A stretch of 21,807 nucleotides of DNA. It comes from an uncultured Bacilli bacterium (lineage in GTDB: Bacteria > Bacillota_I > Bacilli_A > RF39 > UBA660). How positions within the stretch are numbered: the first letter of the stretch is position 1; the number at the start of each line of letters is the position of its first letter. Shown piece by piece: positions 1-7,471 of the stretch. A model generated the notes under the pieces. The model saw nothing but the letters and a program-made list of their open reading frames with translations. It ran no database searches and had not been told where the DNA came from. The stretch covers positions 1 to 21,807 of the forward strand of contig CANQFX010000013.1 of assembly GCA_947600015.1 (NCBI GenBank), in the 5' to 3' direction. Both the position numbers and the translations under genes were made by a program.

Positions 1-8
1 AAATGATA

Positions 9-59
9 ATATACTAGTCAGTGTTGAATGCAAAATCTCTCTTGTAACTGACTATATAT
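9..59. repeat. Inverted repeat upstream of the first gene
   Basis: TAGTCAGT at 15-22 is matched by ACTGACTA at 47-54, and the pairing extends outward by five A-T pairs (9-13 with 55-59) across a single bulged C. The loop is 24 bases. It lies just before the gene at 75 and could be an operator or an RNA hairpin in the leader. No T-run follows, so it is not a standard terminator. Its role is unknown. Confidence 0.4.
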
Positions 60-74
60 ATCATACAAGGATTT

Positions 75-590
75 ATGGATATACTTACTTTCTTCATTCC
101 AGAAGATAAATTTGATTATCGATGTTTTGATGAATTAAAACACTTGATTTTAACAAATGAAAGTTTTAAAAATATTATCATTGAGGGTTATCGTGATGGA
201 AAAATCACAGGGTTTGATGAAGACCTTTGGGAAAAAATAAGAAATCAAAATATTCGAAGAATTCCTAATTTTGAAGATGTATTTAAAGATGGGGCTAATA
301 TTGGCTATTGTACTGTAGCCTCAAAGCAATTAAGTTATTCTCTAGATACTTGTTACCTATGTGGTGGCATTTTACCTATATTAAAAGGTTCTAGAAATTG
401 TCCTGATGGAAACCATACTTGGATTGTTTCTGATCATATGATTATTGATACTACATTAATGCTTATGATTGATTCCGATTATGCTTCTAAAATAGGTTAT
501 ATAGAACAAAACCGGTATAATCCTAATACCGATCCAATTTATCTAGCAGCAAAAGAGTTTACACTAGATCAAAACTTAAAAAAGAAATAA
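75..590 (+). CDS. Small cysteine-protease/transglutaminase-like protein, function unknown
   Basis: 171 residues, no signal peptide and no membrane segment, so probably cytoplasmic. I do not recognise a named family. The centre holds a plausible Cys-His-Asp triad in the order used by transglutaminase-like and papain-like folds: Cys79 in GYCTVASKQ, His114 in GNHTWI, and Asp125 in IIDTTL. A CYLCGG pair (Cys93, Cys96) and the GGILPILKG turn sit between the Cys and the His. The first 70 residues are charged and probably helical. An AAGGA-like ribosome binding site precedes the ATG. The gene is alone on its strand and meets the next gene tail to tail at a shared terminator. The enzymatic reading is inference from motif order; it could equally be a non-catalytic relative. 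Confidence 0.6.
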   Translation: MDILTFFIPEDKFDYRCFDELKHLILTNESFKNIIIEGYRDGKITGFDEDLWEKIRNQNIRRIPNFEDVFKDGANIGYCTVASKQLSYSLDTCYLCGGILPILKGSRNCPDGNHTWIVSDHMIIDTTLMLMIDSDYASKIGYIEQNRYNPNTDPIYLAAKEFTLDQNLKKK

Positions 591-616
591 AAGAGGCTTT
601 CCCCTTTTATTTTTTT
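587..616. terminator. Bidirectional terminator between convergent genes
   Basis: A ten-base stem (587-596 with 601-610, one A-C mismatch) has a CTTT loop and is followed by a run of T on the plus side. A-rich sequence on the other side gives a U-run to the opposing transcript. It overlaps the stop codons of both flanking genes. Confidence 0.75.
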
Positions 617-1857
617 GTAAAGTCACAAATATTTTCATGGTTATAAATTAATTCATGGTTTTTCGCAATCTTCTTTAACCCTACTTCATCATTGTAAAAA
701 TACAAAGTATCTCCAGCAACAACAATCATAGCGAAATCTTTTACTTTCCATTCGGTTAAGTTCGGAAGAGAAAATAATAAGATGGGATGCGTTAAATCAT
801 TTTCCTCTGCTTTATATACTTCCCCTTCCTTTGTCTTATAATAATAGTAATTTTGTACTTTATAAATTTCAATATCACCATATGCCTGATTCAGTTTTTT
901 ATTTTTGATAGGCGCATCAAATCTTGTCTCTAGATTAAATTTCTGTGCTGGAACAACAGTAAGATTTCCATTTTTGACAGTATAATACCCTTTTTCTTTA
1001 TTTCCTACTTCTTCTATTTTTATGGCTTCTGCATCAATCTTAAACTGTTTATTGGAATCTAAATCGGTAAAATAAACATTTTTATTCCAAGAGCCATGAA
1101 TAAAAATATGATTTGAAATGGTATCATTAATATCTAGTTCTTGTTTTCCTAAATCTTTCACGTTATAAATATAAAATTGAGAAATTTGTTGTGATGTCAT
1201 ATCTGTATTTACTGTAACATAATATTTGTTCGCCAAAGCAGAAAGTTTATTTTCATAACTATCTTTTTCTAAAAACTCTTTTGTTAATACATCACTATTT
1301 TGTATTAGATATAAACCTTTATAGTTCCATATCGTAAAAATATAATTTTGGGGAATATTTTTCTTATATACTTCAATCGTATTTTTTTTGGTTGTACTAT
1401 TATTTTCTTCCCATGCTACATTTTTATATCCCTTACTTTTTAATTCAGAAAAAACTAACTCTCCCTCAGCTATATTGTTTTGTTTTAAATAAGAAGAGCT
1501 TACTTGTTTTCCTTGATAACGACAAGCAATATCTCCATAATAATTTCTTTTATAAATAGGAAGAATACATTGTAATTTTTTTGTATAAAAAGACTCAATA
1601 TCTAAAATTACATGATCTTGTTTATTCATGTCCTTTTCATAAGATAAATAATATAAATTTTTATTCTCATCTTTAATTTTGAAATCATAATAGGAATTTT
1701 CTTTTTTTTGTAAAAATGATTCTTCTACATCATAAGAATGATTCTTCGTCTTTACGGAATAAACTACCTTATGTTCTTGAAGAAAGAGATTGACAAAAAA
1801 TTGGAATATTAATGCAAAGGCACCTAACATTAATAAAACTGGAAGTAATTTTTTCAT
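607..1857 (-). CDS. Membrane-anchored extracellular protein of unknown function
   Basis: 416 residues. A Lys-Lys start followed by a hydrophobic stretch (about residues 4-26) forms an uncleaved anchor or signal peptide; there is no lipobox Cys. The remainder is hydrophilic, rich in Lys, Asn and Tyr, and alternates short hydrophobic and polar stretches in a way that suggests beta structure, possibly a propeller-like or repeated-sheet domain facing outside. No catalytic motif is visible. It is the last of three minus-strand genes, but a terminator-like hairpin and an extended -10 site (TGG-TATACT, 1875-1880 on the plus strand) lie just upstream, so it may also be transcribed alone. A GGTG ribosome binding site precedes the ATG. 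I do not recognise a family. Confidence 0.6.
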   Translation of the reverse strand: MKKLLPVLLMLGAFALIFQFFVNLFLQEHKVVYSVKTKNHSYDVEESFLQKKENSYYDFKIKDENKNLYYLSYEKDMNKQDHVILDIESFYTKKLQCILPIYKRNYYGDIACRYQGKQVSSSYLKQNNIAEGELVFSELKSKGYKNVAWEENNSTTKKNTIEVYKKNIPQNYIFTIWNYKGLYLIQNSDVLTKEFLEKDSYENKLSALANKYYVTVNTDMTSQQISQFYIYNVKDLGKQELDINDTISNHIFIHGSWNKNVYFTDLDSNKQFKIDAEAIKIEEVGNKEKGYYTVKNGNLTVVPAQKFNLETRFDAPIKNKKLNQAYGDIEIYKVQNYYYYKTKEGEVYKAEENDLTHPILLFSLPNLTEWKVKDFAMIVVAGDTLYFYNDEVGLKKIAKNHELIYNHENICDFTKK

Positions 1858-1874
1858 ATCTTTTCACCATAACA

Positions 1875-1880
1875 AGTATA
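1875..1880 (-). promoter_or_regulatory. Extended -10 promoter site for the 607-1857 gene
   Basis: On the minus strand TATACT is preceded by TGG, which fits the extended -10 form (TGnTATAAT). There is no convincing -35 because the upstream bases are the T-run of the preceding terminator. Confidence 0.45.
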
Positions 1881-1882
1881 CC

Positions 1883-1921
1883 AAAAAAAAAGAGGGAAAG
1901 AAAGTATTTTATTCATCCCTC
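1883..1921 (-). terminator. Intrinsic terminator after the PH-domain gene
   Basis: On the minus strand GAGGGA (1916-1921) pairs with TCCCTC (1892-1897) and nine T follow (1883-1891). The loop is long (18 bases). The 1909-2346 gene stops inside the loop. Confidence 0.55.
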
Positions 1922-2346
1922 GAAACATAATTTTTCTTTTCTTTCAACATATAAGAAGAGATTTTTGTTTCAATTTCTGATAAAGCAGCTTTTTCTATAT
2001 TAGATAAAACTACAAATTCTTTTACTGTATCAATATAGATTTTTCCCCAAAGAATGCCACTAATTACTTTTAAATCGTTAAACATATCTGGTGTAATAGA
2101 ATTTAAAAAATAACCAAATACGACTCTTTTTCGACCAATTAAAATTCTCTCGGTAGTTAAGGTCACAACGGCACTATCAAAAATATGGAATGGATTATTA
2201 TTTTTTTGGGCAATAAAACTATAGATGGCCTGCTCTCCTGGGTTTAAATGTCGCTCTACAATAGAAGAATTTTGTTTCAACCGCCATCCAATCGTCATAG
2301 GATATTTCTCTTTAAATTTTAATACTTGTTCATAAACTGATGACAT
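1909..2346 (-). CDS. Bacterial PH-domain protein
   Basis: 145 residues, cytoplasmic, without signal or membrane segment. Residues about 30-120 look like the short bacterial pleckstrin-homology type domain: a turn with LNPGEQAIYSF, a strand pair VVTLTTERILIGRK, then an alternating strand region ending in IYIDTV, followed by a C-terminal helix (about 120-140). Such domains usually serve as small membrane- or protein-associated scaffolds; no enzyme motif is present. It starts nine bases after the thioredoxin-like gene, with a GGAGGAA ribosome binding site, so the two are co-transcribed. The domain call is from strand pattern and the LTxxRI signature. Confidence in the fold is fair, in the role low. 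Confidence 0.65.
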   Translation of the reverse strand: MSSVYEQVLKFKEKYPMTIGWRLKQNSSIVERHLNPGEQAIYSFIAQKNNNPFHIFDSAVVTLTTERILIGRKRVVFGYFLNSITPDMFNDLKVISGILWGKIYIDTVKEFVVLSNIEKAALSEIETKISSYMLKEKKNYVSRDE

Positions 2347-2355
2347 TTCTTCCTC

Positions 2356-2886
2356 CTACTTCTTTATAAAGTCATATGCTTCTAAAAATTCTTTATAATG
2401 ACTTTGATCTAAAAGTCCTTCTACTTTATCTACAAATTTCTTTTCTTTTACAATTAATAATAATGGTGTTACTAAACCTTGTGTAAAATATTCATCTGAT
2501 TCTAACAATTTTTTCTTATCCTCACTGGTAAAATTATCTATATTCATCCCATATATTGTAAGATTATATTGATAAATTAAATTCTTAAGAATTGGTTCTG
2601 CAATCTTACAATAATTACAATTTGTTTTATATATCAATACCAAAGAGGTGTCTTGCTTTCCATAAATCTCTAAATACTCATCTATGGTAATGTCAACAAA
2701 TGGCTTTTGTTCTTTTTCTGATATCGATTTACTCTCTTTTTGAGCGGTAGTTAAAATATCTTCTCGTAATGCTTCTTTTTCTTGTTTTTCTTTTATACTA
2801 GTTGCGAAAAAACTAAATAATAATACTAGTAGTACTCCTATACTAGCCAAAATAATTGTTTTCTTATTTGTTTTTTTCTCTTCCAT
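2356..2886 (-). CDS. Membrane-anchored thioredoxin-like protein
   Basis: 176 residues. Residues 10-30 form a membrane segment after a Lys-rich N-terminus, giving an N-in, C-out topology. Residues 45-65 are a charged linker. Residues about 66-175 are a thioredoxin fold: strand LVLIYKT, the redox pair CNYC at 90-93, and the cis-proline site TP at 140-141 followed by LLLIV. The CxxC dipeptide (Asn-Tyr) differs from the Gly-Pro of thioredoxin and resembles extracytoplasmic thiol-disulfide proteins and bacteriocin-accessory thioredoxins. Likely role: thiol-disulfide exchange on the outer face of the membrane. It is the first gene of the minus-strand group and has a strong AGGAGG site seven bases before the ATG. 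Its substrate is unknown. Confidence 0.8.
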   Translation of the reverse strand: MEEKKTNKKTIILASIGVLLVLLFSFFATSIKEKQEKEALREDILTTAQKESKSISEKEQKPFVDITIDEYLEIYGKQDTSLVLIYKTNCNYCKIAEPILKNLIYQYNLTIYGMNIDNFTSEDKKKLLESDEYFTQGLVTPLLLIVKEKKFVDKVEGLLDQSHYKEFLEAYDFIKK

Positions 2887-2910
2887 CCTACTTCCTCCTT
2901 ACTTGTCTTT

Positions 2911-2918
2911 ATTATACC
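2911..2918 (-). promoter_or_regulatory. Extended -10 promoter of the thioredoxin-like gene group
   Basis: The minus strand reads TATGG-TATAAT directly upstream of the ribosome binding site. The TATAAT is consensus (ATTATA at 2911-2916 on the plus strand) and the TG two bases upstream fits the extended -10 form. No good -35 is seen. Confidence 0.6.
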
Positions 2919-3011
2919 ATATTTTTTTCTTATGAAAAACAAAAGATTTATGTCGAATAGAAAATGAATTGTTTTTTTATCCTCTTGCATATTCTTAAAT
3001 GAGGATGTGAT

Positions 3012-3941
3012 ATTATTACGAAAACCATTGGATTACCTAGAGGACTCTTATTTTATTATGATAAAGACTTATGGATTGAATTTTTTAAATACCTAGGATA
3101 TCAAACCATCCTTAGTGATGTCAGTAATAAAAAGATTCTAAAAGAAGGAGTTAAACTTGCTCAAGATGAGGCTTGTCTTTCTTTAAAATTATTTTTAGGT
3201 CATGTAAAGAATTTAGAAAATCGTTGTGATTATATTTTAATTCCTAGACTTTATTCTATTAAGAAGGGAGAACAAGTATGTACTAATTTCAATTGTTTAT
3301 ATGATCTTGTAAATAATTTGTTTGATACTCCTATTTTAAATTATAATATTGATCTTACAACCAATGATTCTAAAATTTTAGCTTATTTAAAATTAGGAGA
3401 AACCTTAGGGTTTTCTTATATTAAAAGTTATAAAGCCTATAAATATGCAGAAAAAATTGCCAAAATGAAAAGAAAAAAACAGGAAAAATTACAAAAAGAA
3501 AAATGTGAAACGCAAAATATAAAAATACTTTTAGCAGGTCATCCCTATAATCTTTATGATAGTCTTGTAGGAACTCCGGTAAAACAATTCTTAGAGGAAA
3601 ATCACATTACTATTCTCTATAGTGATAAAATTCCTCATCAACTCATTGATGGCGAATGTGCCAAACTTTCTAGTGATATTCATTGGACTCATAGTAAAGA
3701 AGTCATGGCTAGTGTTTCTTATTATCATAATAAAGTCGATGGAATCATTCTTCTTTCTTCATTTCCCTGTGGGCCAGACTCTTTAAGTAATGAATTAATT
3801 CGCCATAAGATGAAAGATATTCCCGTGATTACTTTAGTTTATGAGGATTTAAATAGTGAAGTAGGAATTATTACTCGATTAGAGAGTTTTATTGATATTT
3901 TAAAAAATAGAAAGGAGAAAATGCATCATGAAAATCATTAG
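3012..3941 (+). CDS. Acyl-CoA dehydratase activase-related protein (DUF2229 type), probable ATT start
   Basis: About 309 residues if translation begins at ATT 3012 (or ATT 3015). The N-terminus then reads TKTIGLPRGLLFYY, the hallmark start of the DUF2229 activase-related family, followed by GVKLAQDEACLSLKLFLGHV and CDYILIPRL, also typical. Conserved Cys occur in DEACL, in CTNFNC and in SSFPCGP and may hold an iron-sulfur cluster. No ATG, GTG or TTG occurs in this frame before TTG 3318, which would delete the whole conserved front half, and a TGA at 3000-3002 closes the frame upstream. A GAGG (3001-3004) lies seven bases before ATT 3012. It overlaps the next gene by 14 bases. Function: partner in activation of a 2-hydroxyacyl-CoA dehydratase-like system; exact substrate unknown. 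Confidence 0.75.
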   Translation: MITKTIGLPRGLLFYYDKDLWIEFFKYLGYQTILSDVSNKKILKEGVKLAQDEACLSLKLFLGHVKNLENRCDYILIPRLYSIKKGEQVCTNFNCLYDLVNNLFDTPILNYNIDLTTNDSKILAYLKLGETLGFSYIKSYKAYKYAEKIAKMKRKKQEKLQKEKCETQNIKILLAGHPYNLYDSLVGTPVKQFLEENHITILYSDKIPHQLIDGECAKLSSDIHWTHSKEVMASVSYYHNKVDGIILLSSFPCGPDSLSNELIRHKMKDIPVITLVYEDLNSEVGIITRLESFIDILKNRKEKMHHENH

Positions 3942-5013
3942 TTTTCCTCATTTAGGAGATTATTATATTCCCCTTTCCCTATTCTTAAAAAGGACAACCA
4001 ACCAAGTTGTCATACCTGCTCCCCCTATTACGAAAAAAACAATTGAAATCGGAAGTAAATATGCCCCTGACTCTGTTTGTATTCCTTTCAAATATAATTT
4101 AGGAAACTTTATTGAAAGTCTAGAAAATGGAGCCAATGTTTTATTTACTGCCGGTGGAGGTTGCAGATACCGTTATTATGCAGAAGTAAGTGAAGTCATC
4201 TTACGCGATTTAGGATATGACTTTGATTTTTATAAACTCATCTCTCAAGATCATTTGCGATTAAAAGAAATCTATTTTCTATTTAAAGAATTAAATCCTT
4301 CTCTTCGTTTCTTTACTTTTTTTCATAATTTACTTTATACTATTTTTTTTATTTGGGATATGGATAAAATCGATAAAATCATTCGTAAAAATATTGGTTT
4401 TGAAAGCAATAAAAATGATCACGATCATTTAAAAAAGAAAATGTTAAAAGAATTTAGTCATACCAATTCTATTTTAAAATTAAACTTACTTTATTTTAAA
4501 TATAAACATCAATTTAAAAAAATTCCTATTCATAAACCAAAGCAATGTTTAAAAGTAGGAATTATTGGGGAATTATATACTGCTATGGAACCTTTTTCTA
4601 GTTATTTTTTAGAAAAGGAACTTGCTAAAATGAATATTGAAATTAAGCGTTATACTAATTTATCTTATTTACTGTGGCAAAAATCTTGGATGAAACACCA
4701 TATGTTACATGTCAGTCGAAAATATTGCAAATATCCTTTAGGAGCTGATGGACTGGATAATGTCTATCGTACGATTCAACTAATTAAAAAGAATTATGAT
4801 GGCATTATTCATACCAAACCGTTTGGCTGTACTCCTGAAATTGGAGCTATTCCCATTATTCAGAAAATCTGTGAAGAAAAAGAAGAACCCATTTTGTTTT
4901 TTTCTTACGATGTAGAAACTTCGGATGAAGGGATTAAAACGAGATTGGAAGCATTTTATGATTTATTAAATATAAGGAGGGATTATCATGACAAAAGGAT
5001 ATCTAGGGATTGA
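3928..5013 (+). CDS. 2-hydroxyacyl-CoA dehydratase-like / activase-associated protein
   Basis: 361 residues, soluble. It resembles the HgdB-like half of the large activase fusion proteins. Conserved features: an N-terminal MKIISFPHLGDYYIP, Cys in APDSVCIPFKYNLGNF, Cys in AGGGCRYRYY, and a C-terminal PFGCTPEIGAIPII followed by a Glu-Thr-Ser turn and TRLEAFYD. The three Cys in these contexts are the likely cluster ligands. Family members in Bacillota are usually annotated as CoA-substrate-specific enzyme activase components of unknown substrate. It overlaps both neighbours (14 and 26 bases), which suggests coupled translation and that all three products act in one complex. No separate dehydratase alpha/beta subunits are in the window, so the target enzyme is not known. 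Confidence 0.75.
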   Translation: MKIISFPHLGDYYIPLSLFLKRTTNQVVIPAPPITKKTIEIGSKYAPDSVCIPFKYNLGNFIESLENGANVLFTAGGGCRYRYYAEVSEVILRDLGYDFDFYKLISQDHLRLKEIYFLFKELNPSLRFFTFFHNLLYTIFFIWDMDKIDKIIRKNIGFESNKNDHDHLKKKMLKEFSHTNSILKLNLLYFKYKHQFKKIPIHKPKQCLKVGIIGELYTAMEPFSSYFLEKELAKMNIEIKRYTNLSYLLWQKSWMKHHMLHVSRKYCKYPLGADGLDNVYRTIQLIKKNYDGIIHTKPFGCTPEIGAIPIIQKICEEKEEPILFFSYDVETSDEGIKTRLEAFYDLLNIRRDYHDKRISRD

Positions 5014-5938
5014 TATTGGTTCTATTTCTACCAAAGGAGTTATTATTGATAGAGAGAACCATATCCTTGCTTCTTGCTATCTATGGACAGAGGGCAATCC
5101 AATTCGAGCTGTAAAAAAGGTTTTAAAACGGTTGCAAAAACAAATAGAAAAAGAAGATGTTCAAGTAGTATCTGTGGGAACAACAGGCTCTGCTAGGAAA
5201 TTAATTGGTACGATACTAAAAGCAAGTATTATTAAAAATGAAATTACGGCTCATGCCATTGGAACATTATCAAAATACCCTAATGTTAAAACCATTATTG
5301 AAATCGGCGGTCAAGACTCTAAAATCATTCTCATTCGTGATGGGATTGTCATTGACTATGCCATGAATACGTTATGTGCCGCAGGAACTGGATCTTTCTT
5401 ATCGAGTCAAGCAAAACGCCTCGGAGTTGAAGTAGAAGACTTTGGTAATATTGCTTTAACCAGCAACAATCCTGCTTTAATTGCGGCAAGATGTACTGTG
5501 TTTGCGGAAAGTGATTTAGTTCATAAAGCTCAAATCGGCTATCAAAGAAATGATATTATTGCTGGTCTTTGTCGCAGTGTGGCTCTCAATTATTTAAATA
5601 ATGTAGCGAAAGGGAAAAAAATATTGGAACCAATTATATTCCAAGGTGGTGTATCAAAAAATATTGGTGTAGTAGATGCCTTTGAAAAAATTCTCAATAC
5701 CAAAGTGATTACCGATGAAAATGGACATTTCATGGGTGCCCTAGGAGTTGCTATCTTAGCGCAAAAAGAAAAAGAAATTTCTTTCTCTTTTGATGTCATT
5801 CAAGATGATTTCCAGACTACTAGTATTCATTGTCCCCATTGTCCCAATCATTGTGAAATTATTTGCGTTAATGAAAATGGAAAATTAATCGATTCTTGGG
5901 GAAATCGTTGTGAAAGAGGAAAGGTTCCTGCCAATTAA
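4988..5938 (+). CDS. CoA-substrate-specific enzyme activase, BadF/BcrA/HgdC-type ATPase
   Basis: 316 residues. It is an ASKHA-fold ATPase that, in its family, hydrolyses ATP to push one electron from its [4Fe-4S] cluster into a radical dehydratase or reductase. Visible motifs: phosphate 1 loop LGIDIGSISTKGVI (about 5-18), GTTGSAR, phosphate 2 EIGGQDSK, the cluster Cys in TLCAAGTGSFL, the second cluster Cys in AARCTVFAESDLVHK, and the adenosine loop FQGGVSKN. In HgdC the cluster bridges a homodimer with these two Cys from each chain. The C-terminus adds a 40-residue tail with CPHCPNHCEIIC and a later Cys, probably a metal-binding knuckle. The start is supported by AAGGAGG seven bases upstream. 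It is the last gene of the operon. Confidence 0.9.
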   Translation: MTKGYLGIDIGSISTKGVIIDRENHILASCYLWTEGNPIRAVKKVLKRLQKQIEKEDVQVVSVGTTGSARKLIGTILKASIIKNEITAHAIGTLSKYPNVKTIIEIGGQDSKIILIRDGIVIDYAMNTLCAAGTGSFLSSQAKRLGVEVEDFGNIALTSNNPALIAARCTVFAESDLVHKAQIGYQRNDIIAGLCRSVALNYLNNVAKGKKILEPIIFQGGVSKNIGVVDAFEKILNTKVITDENGHFMGALGVAILAQKEKEISFSFDVIQDDFQTTSIHCPHCPNHCEIICVNENGKLIDSWGNRCERGKVPAN

Positions 5939-5980
5939 AAAAAGATCAAATGGCCTTTAGTATGAACAGGCTTCTTTTTT
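5936..5980 (+). terminator. Probable terminator of the activase operon
   Basis: GCCT (5953-5956) pairs with AGGC (5968-5971), flanked by an A-rich left arm and a right arm TTCTTTTTT that can extend the pairing and supplies the U-run. The stem is short with an internal loop, so this is only moderately supported. Confidence 0.45.
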
Positions 5981-6059
5981 CATGATAAAAAATATTTGAT
6001 TTTAAGGCTAATGCAATGCACTTTATGTCTCTTATTGCATATAATTTTTTGACAAATTA

Positions 6060-6088
6060 TTGACAGGAAGGAGGAATTATTTTATAGT
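6060..6088 (+). promoter_or_regulatory. SigA-type promoter of the secreted beta-helix gene
   Basis: TTGACA (6060-6065), 17-base spacer, TATAGT (6083-6088). Transcription would begin about 6095, giving a short leader that carries the AAGGAG site before the ATG at 6113. A second TTGACA at 6049-6054 has no matched -10. Confidence 0.75.
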
Positions 6089-6112
6089 AACTAGCCAGAA
6101 AGGAGAGAAAAT

Positions 6113-7390
6113 ATGTTTAAATCAAAAATACTTAATATAATTGGTAGATGCTTTTTATTCGTGTTTTTCTTTTTTATTGGTGTAGTATCTGTTAATGCTA
6201 AAACACTAAGAACTGAATCATTAGACTTAACTAGTCATCCAACGGAAGATAAATTGGCGGATGAAGGTTGGTCTTGGAATAATGATACTAAAACATTAAA
6301 ATTAGAAGATGCAAATTTTGAAATAACAGATATGACAAATACATCAAAACCTTGTATTGAATTTTCAAAATCAGATAATATAACTGTTATCTTCGAGGGA
6401 ACAAATAACTTAACAGCTGATAAAAAAAGTGTCTTTTATGGTAGTGGACATGGTACTGGTTCATTAACTTTTCAAAGTACAAATAATGGTACATTAAATC
6501 TTAAAATAAAAACTTATAATACTATTGGCGGAGATAATATTGGTGATACTATTAATTATCCATATAACTTAAATATAAAATCAGGAACGATTAATAGTGA
6601 AGGAGGTATTTTAGCTGATGGTGTCGTAAGTATAAGTGGTGGGAATCTTAATATTAATACCCAGAATTTTCCTTCTACTCAAGGACTTTATGTTGTAAAA
6701 CAAGTAAATATTACGGGAGGTAATATTTATATAAATGCTAGTTCTGCTCCTATTATGGTTACAGGATTGACAAATGAAACTGACTATACAGATGGAGTAA
6801 TAATTAGTGGAGGAAATATAACTTTAAATTCAACTGCGACGAGGGTTCCTACCATTCATGCCGGTGCATTACAACATAAAAATATAGTTATTAATGGTGG
6901 AAACTTTACACTTAGTGGAGATTTAGGAATATATGCGAATTTAGGTAATATTTATGTTAATCGCATTGATAGTTTAAATGCTGATAATGTAAAAAATAAA
7001 GATGAATTGTTTAAAGTTTCTTCTAATAATCCCAGTAATGAAGTGATATATGGTAATGCAGATTATAGTAAAGTAGATGAAGCAATTAATAAAGCTAAAA
7101 AACTAAATAAAAATGATTATAAAGATTTTAGTGCAGTTGAAGATGCAATTGCTTCCGTTGTTAGAGGTAAAAATGTATTAGCACAAATTGAAGTAGATGC
7201 TATGGCAAAAGCTATTAATGATGCAATTGATTCACTCGAATTAATTGATCAAGTAAAAAATGATACTGCTTTAGATGAGCAAATAGAAAATCCAAATACA
7301 TCTGATAGTGGTTTAGTATATATACTGATTACCTTATTCAGTATGAGTTCTATAATCATAACTACTAATATTTATAAGAAAATGATATAA
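6113..7390 (+). CDS. Secreted beta-helix, FIVAR-containing cell-surface protein
   Basis: 425 residues. Residues 1-29 are a signal peptide (long hydrophobic core, VNA before Lys30). Residues about 60-310 carry repeated short strands of the kind ISGGNLNINT, ITGGNIYINA, ISGGNITLNS and INGGNFTLSG, a right-handed parallel beta-helix ladder like that of secreted carbohydrate-binding proteins (Cthe_2159/DUF4353 type). Residues about 310-375 resemble a FIVAR helical module (VDEAINKAKKLNKNDYKDF, then ... IEVDAMAKAINDAIDSLE). The end has NPNTSDSG, a hydrophobic stretch and a Lys-Lys tail, which looks like a sortase signal with Ser in place of Gly. Likely role: surface binding to polysaccharide or host glycan. 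It has its own promoter and terminator; no sortase gene is in the window. Confidence 0.75.
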   Translation: MFKSKILNIIGRCFLFVFFFFIGVVSVNAKTLRTESLDLTSHPTEDKLADEGWSWNNDTKTLKLEDANFEITDMTNTSKPCIEFSKSDNITVIFEGTNNLTADKKSVFYGSGHGTGSLTFQSTNNGTLNLKIKTYNTIGGDNIGDTINYPYNLNIKSGTINSEGGILADGVVSISGGNLNINTQNFPSTQGLYVVKQVNITGGNIYINASSAPIMVTGLTNETDYTDGVIISGGNITLNSTATRVPTIHAGALQHKNIVINGGNFTLSGDLGIYANLGNIYVNRIDSLNADNVKNKDELFKVSSNNPSNEVIYGNADYSKVDEAINKAKKLNKNDYKDFSAVEDAIASVVRGKNVLAQIEVDAMAKAINDAIDSLELIDQVKNDTALDEQIENPNTSDSGLVYILITLFSMSSIIITTNIYKKMI

Positions 7391-7431
7391 GCTTTAGTAA
7401 TTTTTAAATTAAAATAAATCGGTTTTTAAAT

Positions 7432-7469
7432 ATTAAGGAGTGGTAAATTTTCTTTCACCACTCCTTAAT
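7432..7469. terminator. Perfect inverted repeat between convergent genes
   Basis: ATTAAGGAGTGGT (7432-7444) and ACCACTCCTTAAT (7457-7469) are an exact 13-base inverted repeat with a 12-base loop. GTTTAAGACTTTTTTT follows on the plus side. It probably terminates both the beta-helix gene and the opposite gene, whose stop codon starts three bases away. Confidence 0.75.
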
Positions 7470-7471
7470 GT

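Noticed and set aside
1812..2003. Plus-strand open frame of 63 codons
   Set aside because: It spans the ends of two minus-strand genes and a terminator, and has no ribosome binding site.
5590..5799. Minus-strand open frame of 69 codons
   Set aside because: Opposite the C-terminal half of the well-supported activase gene.
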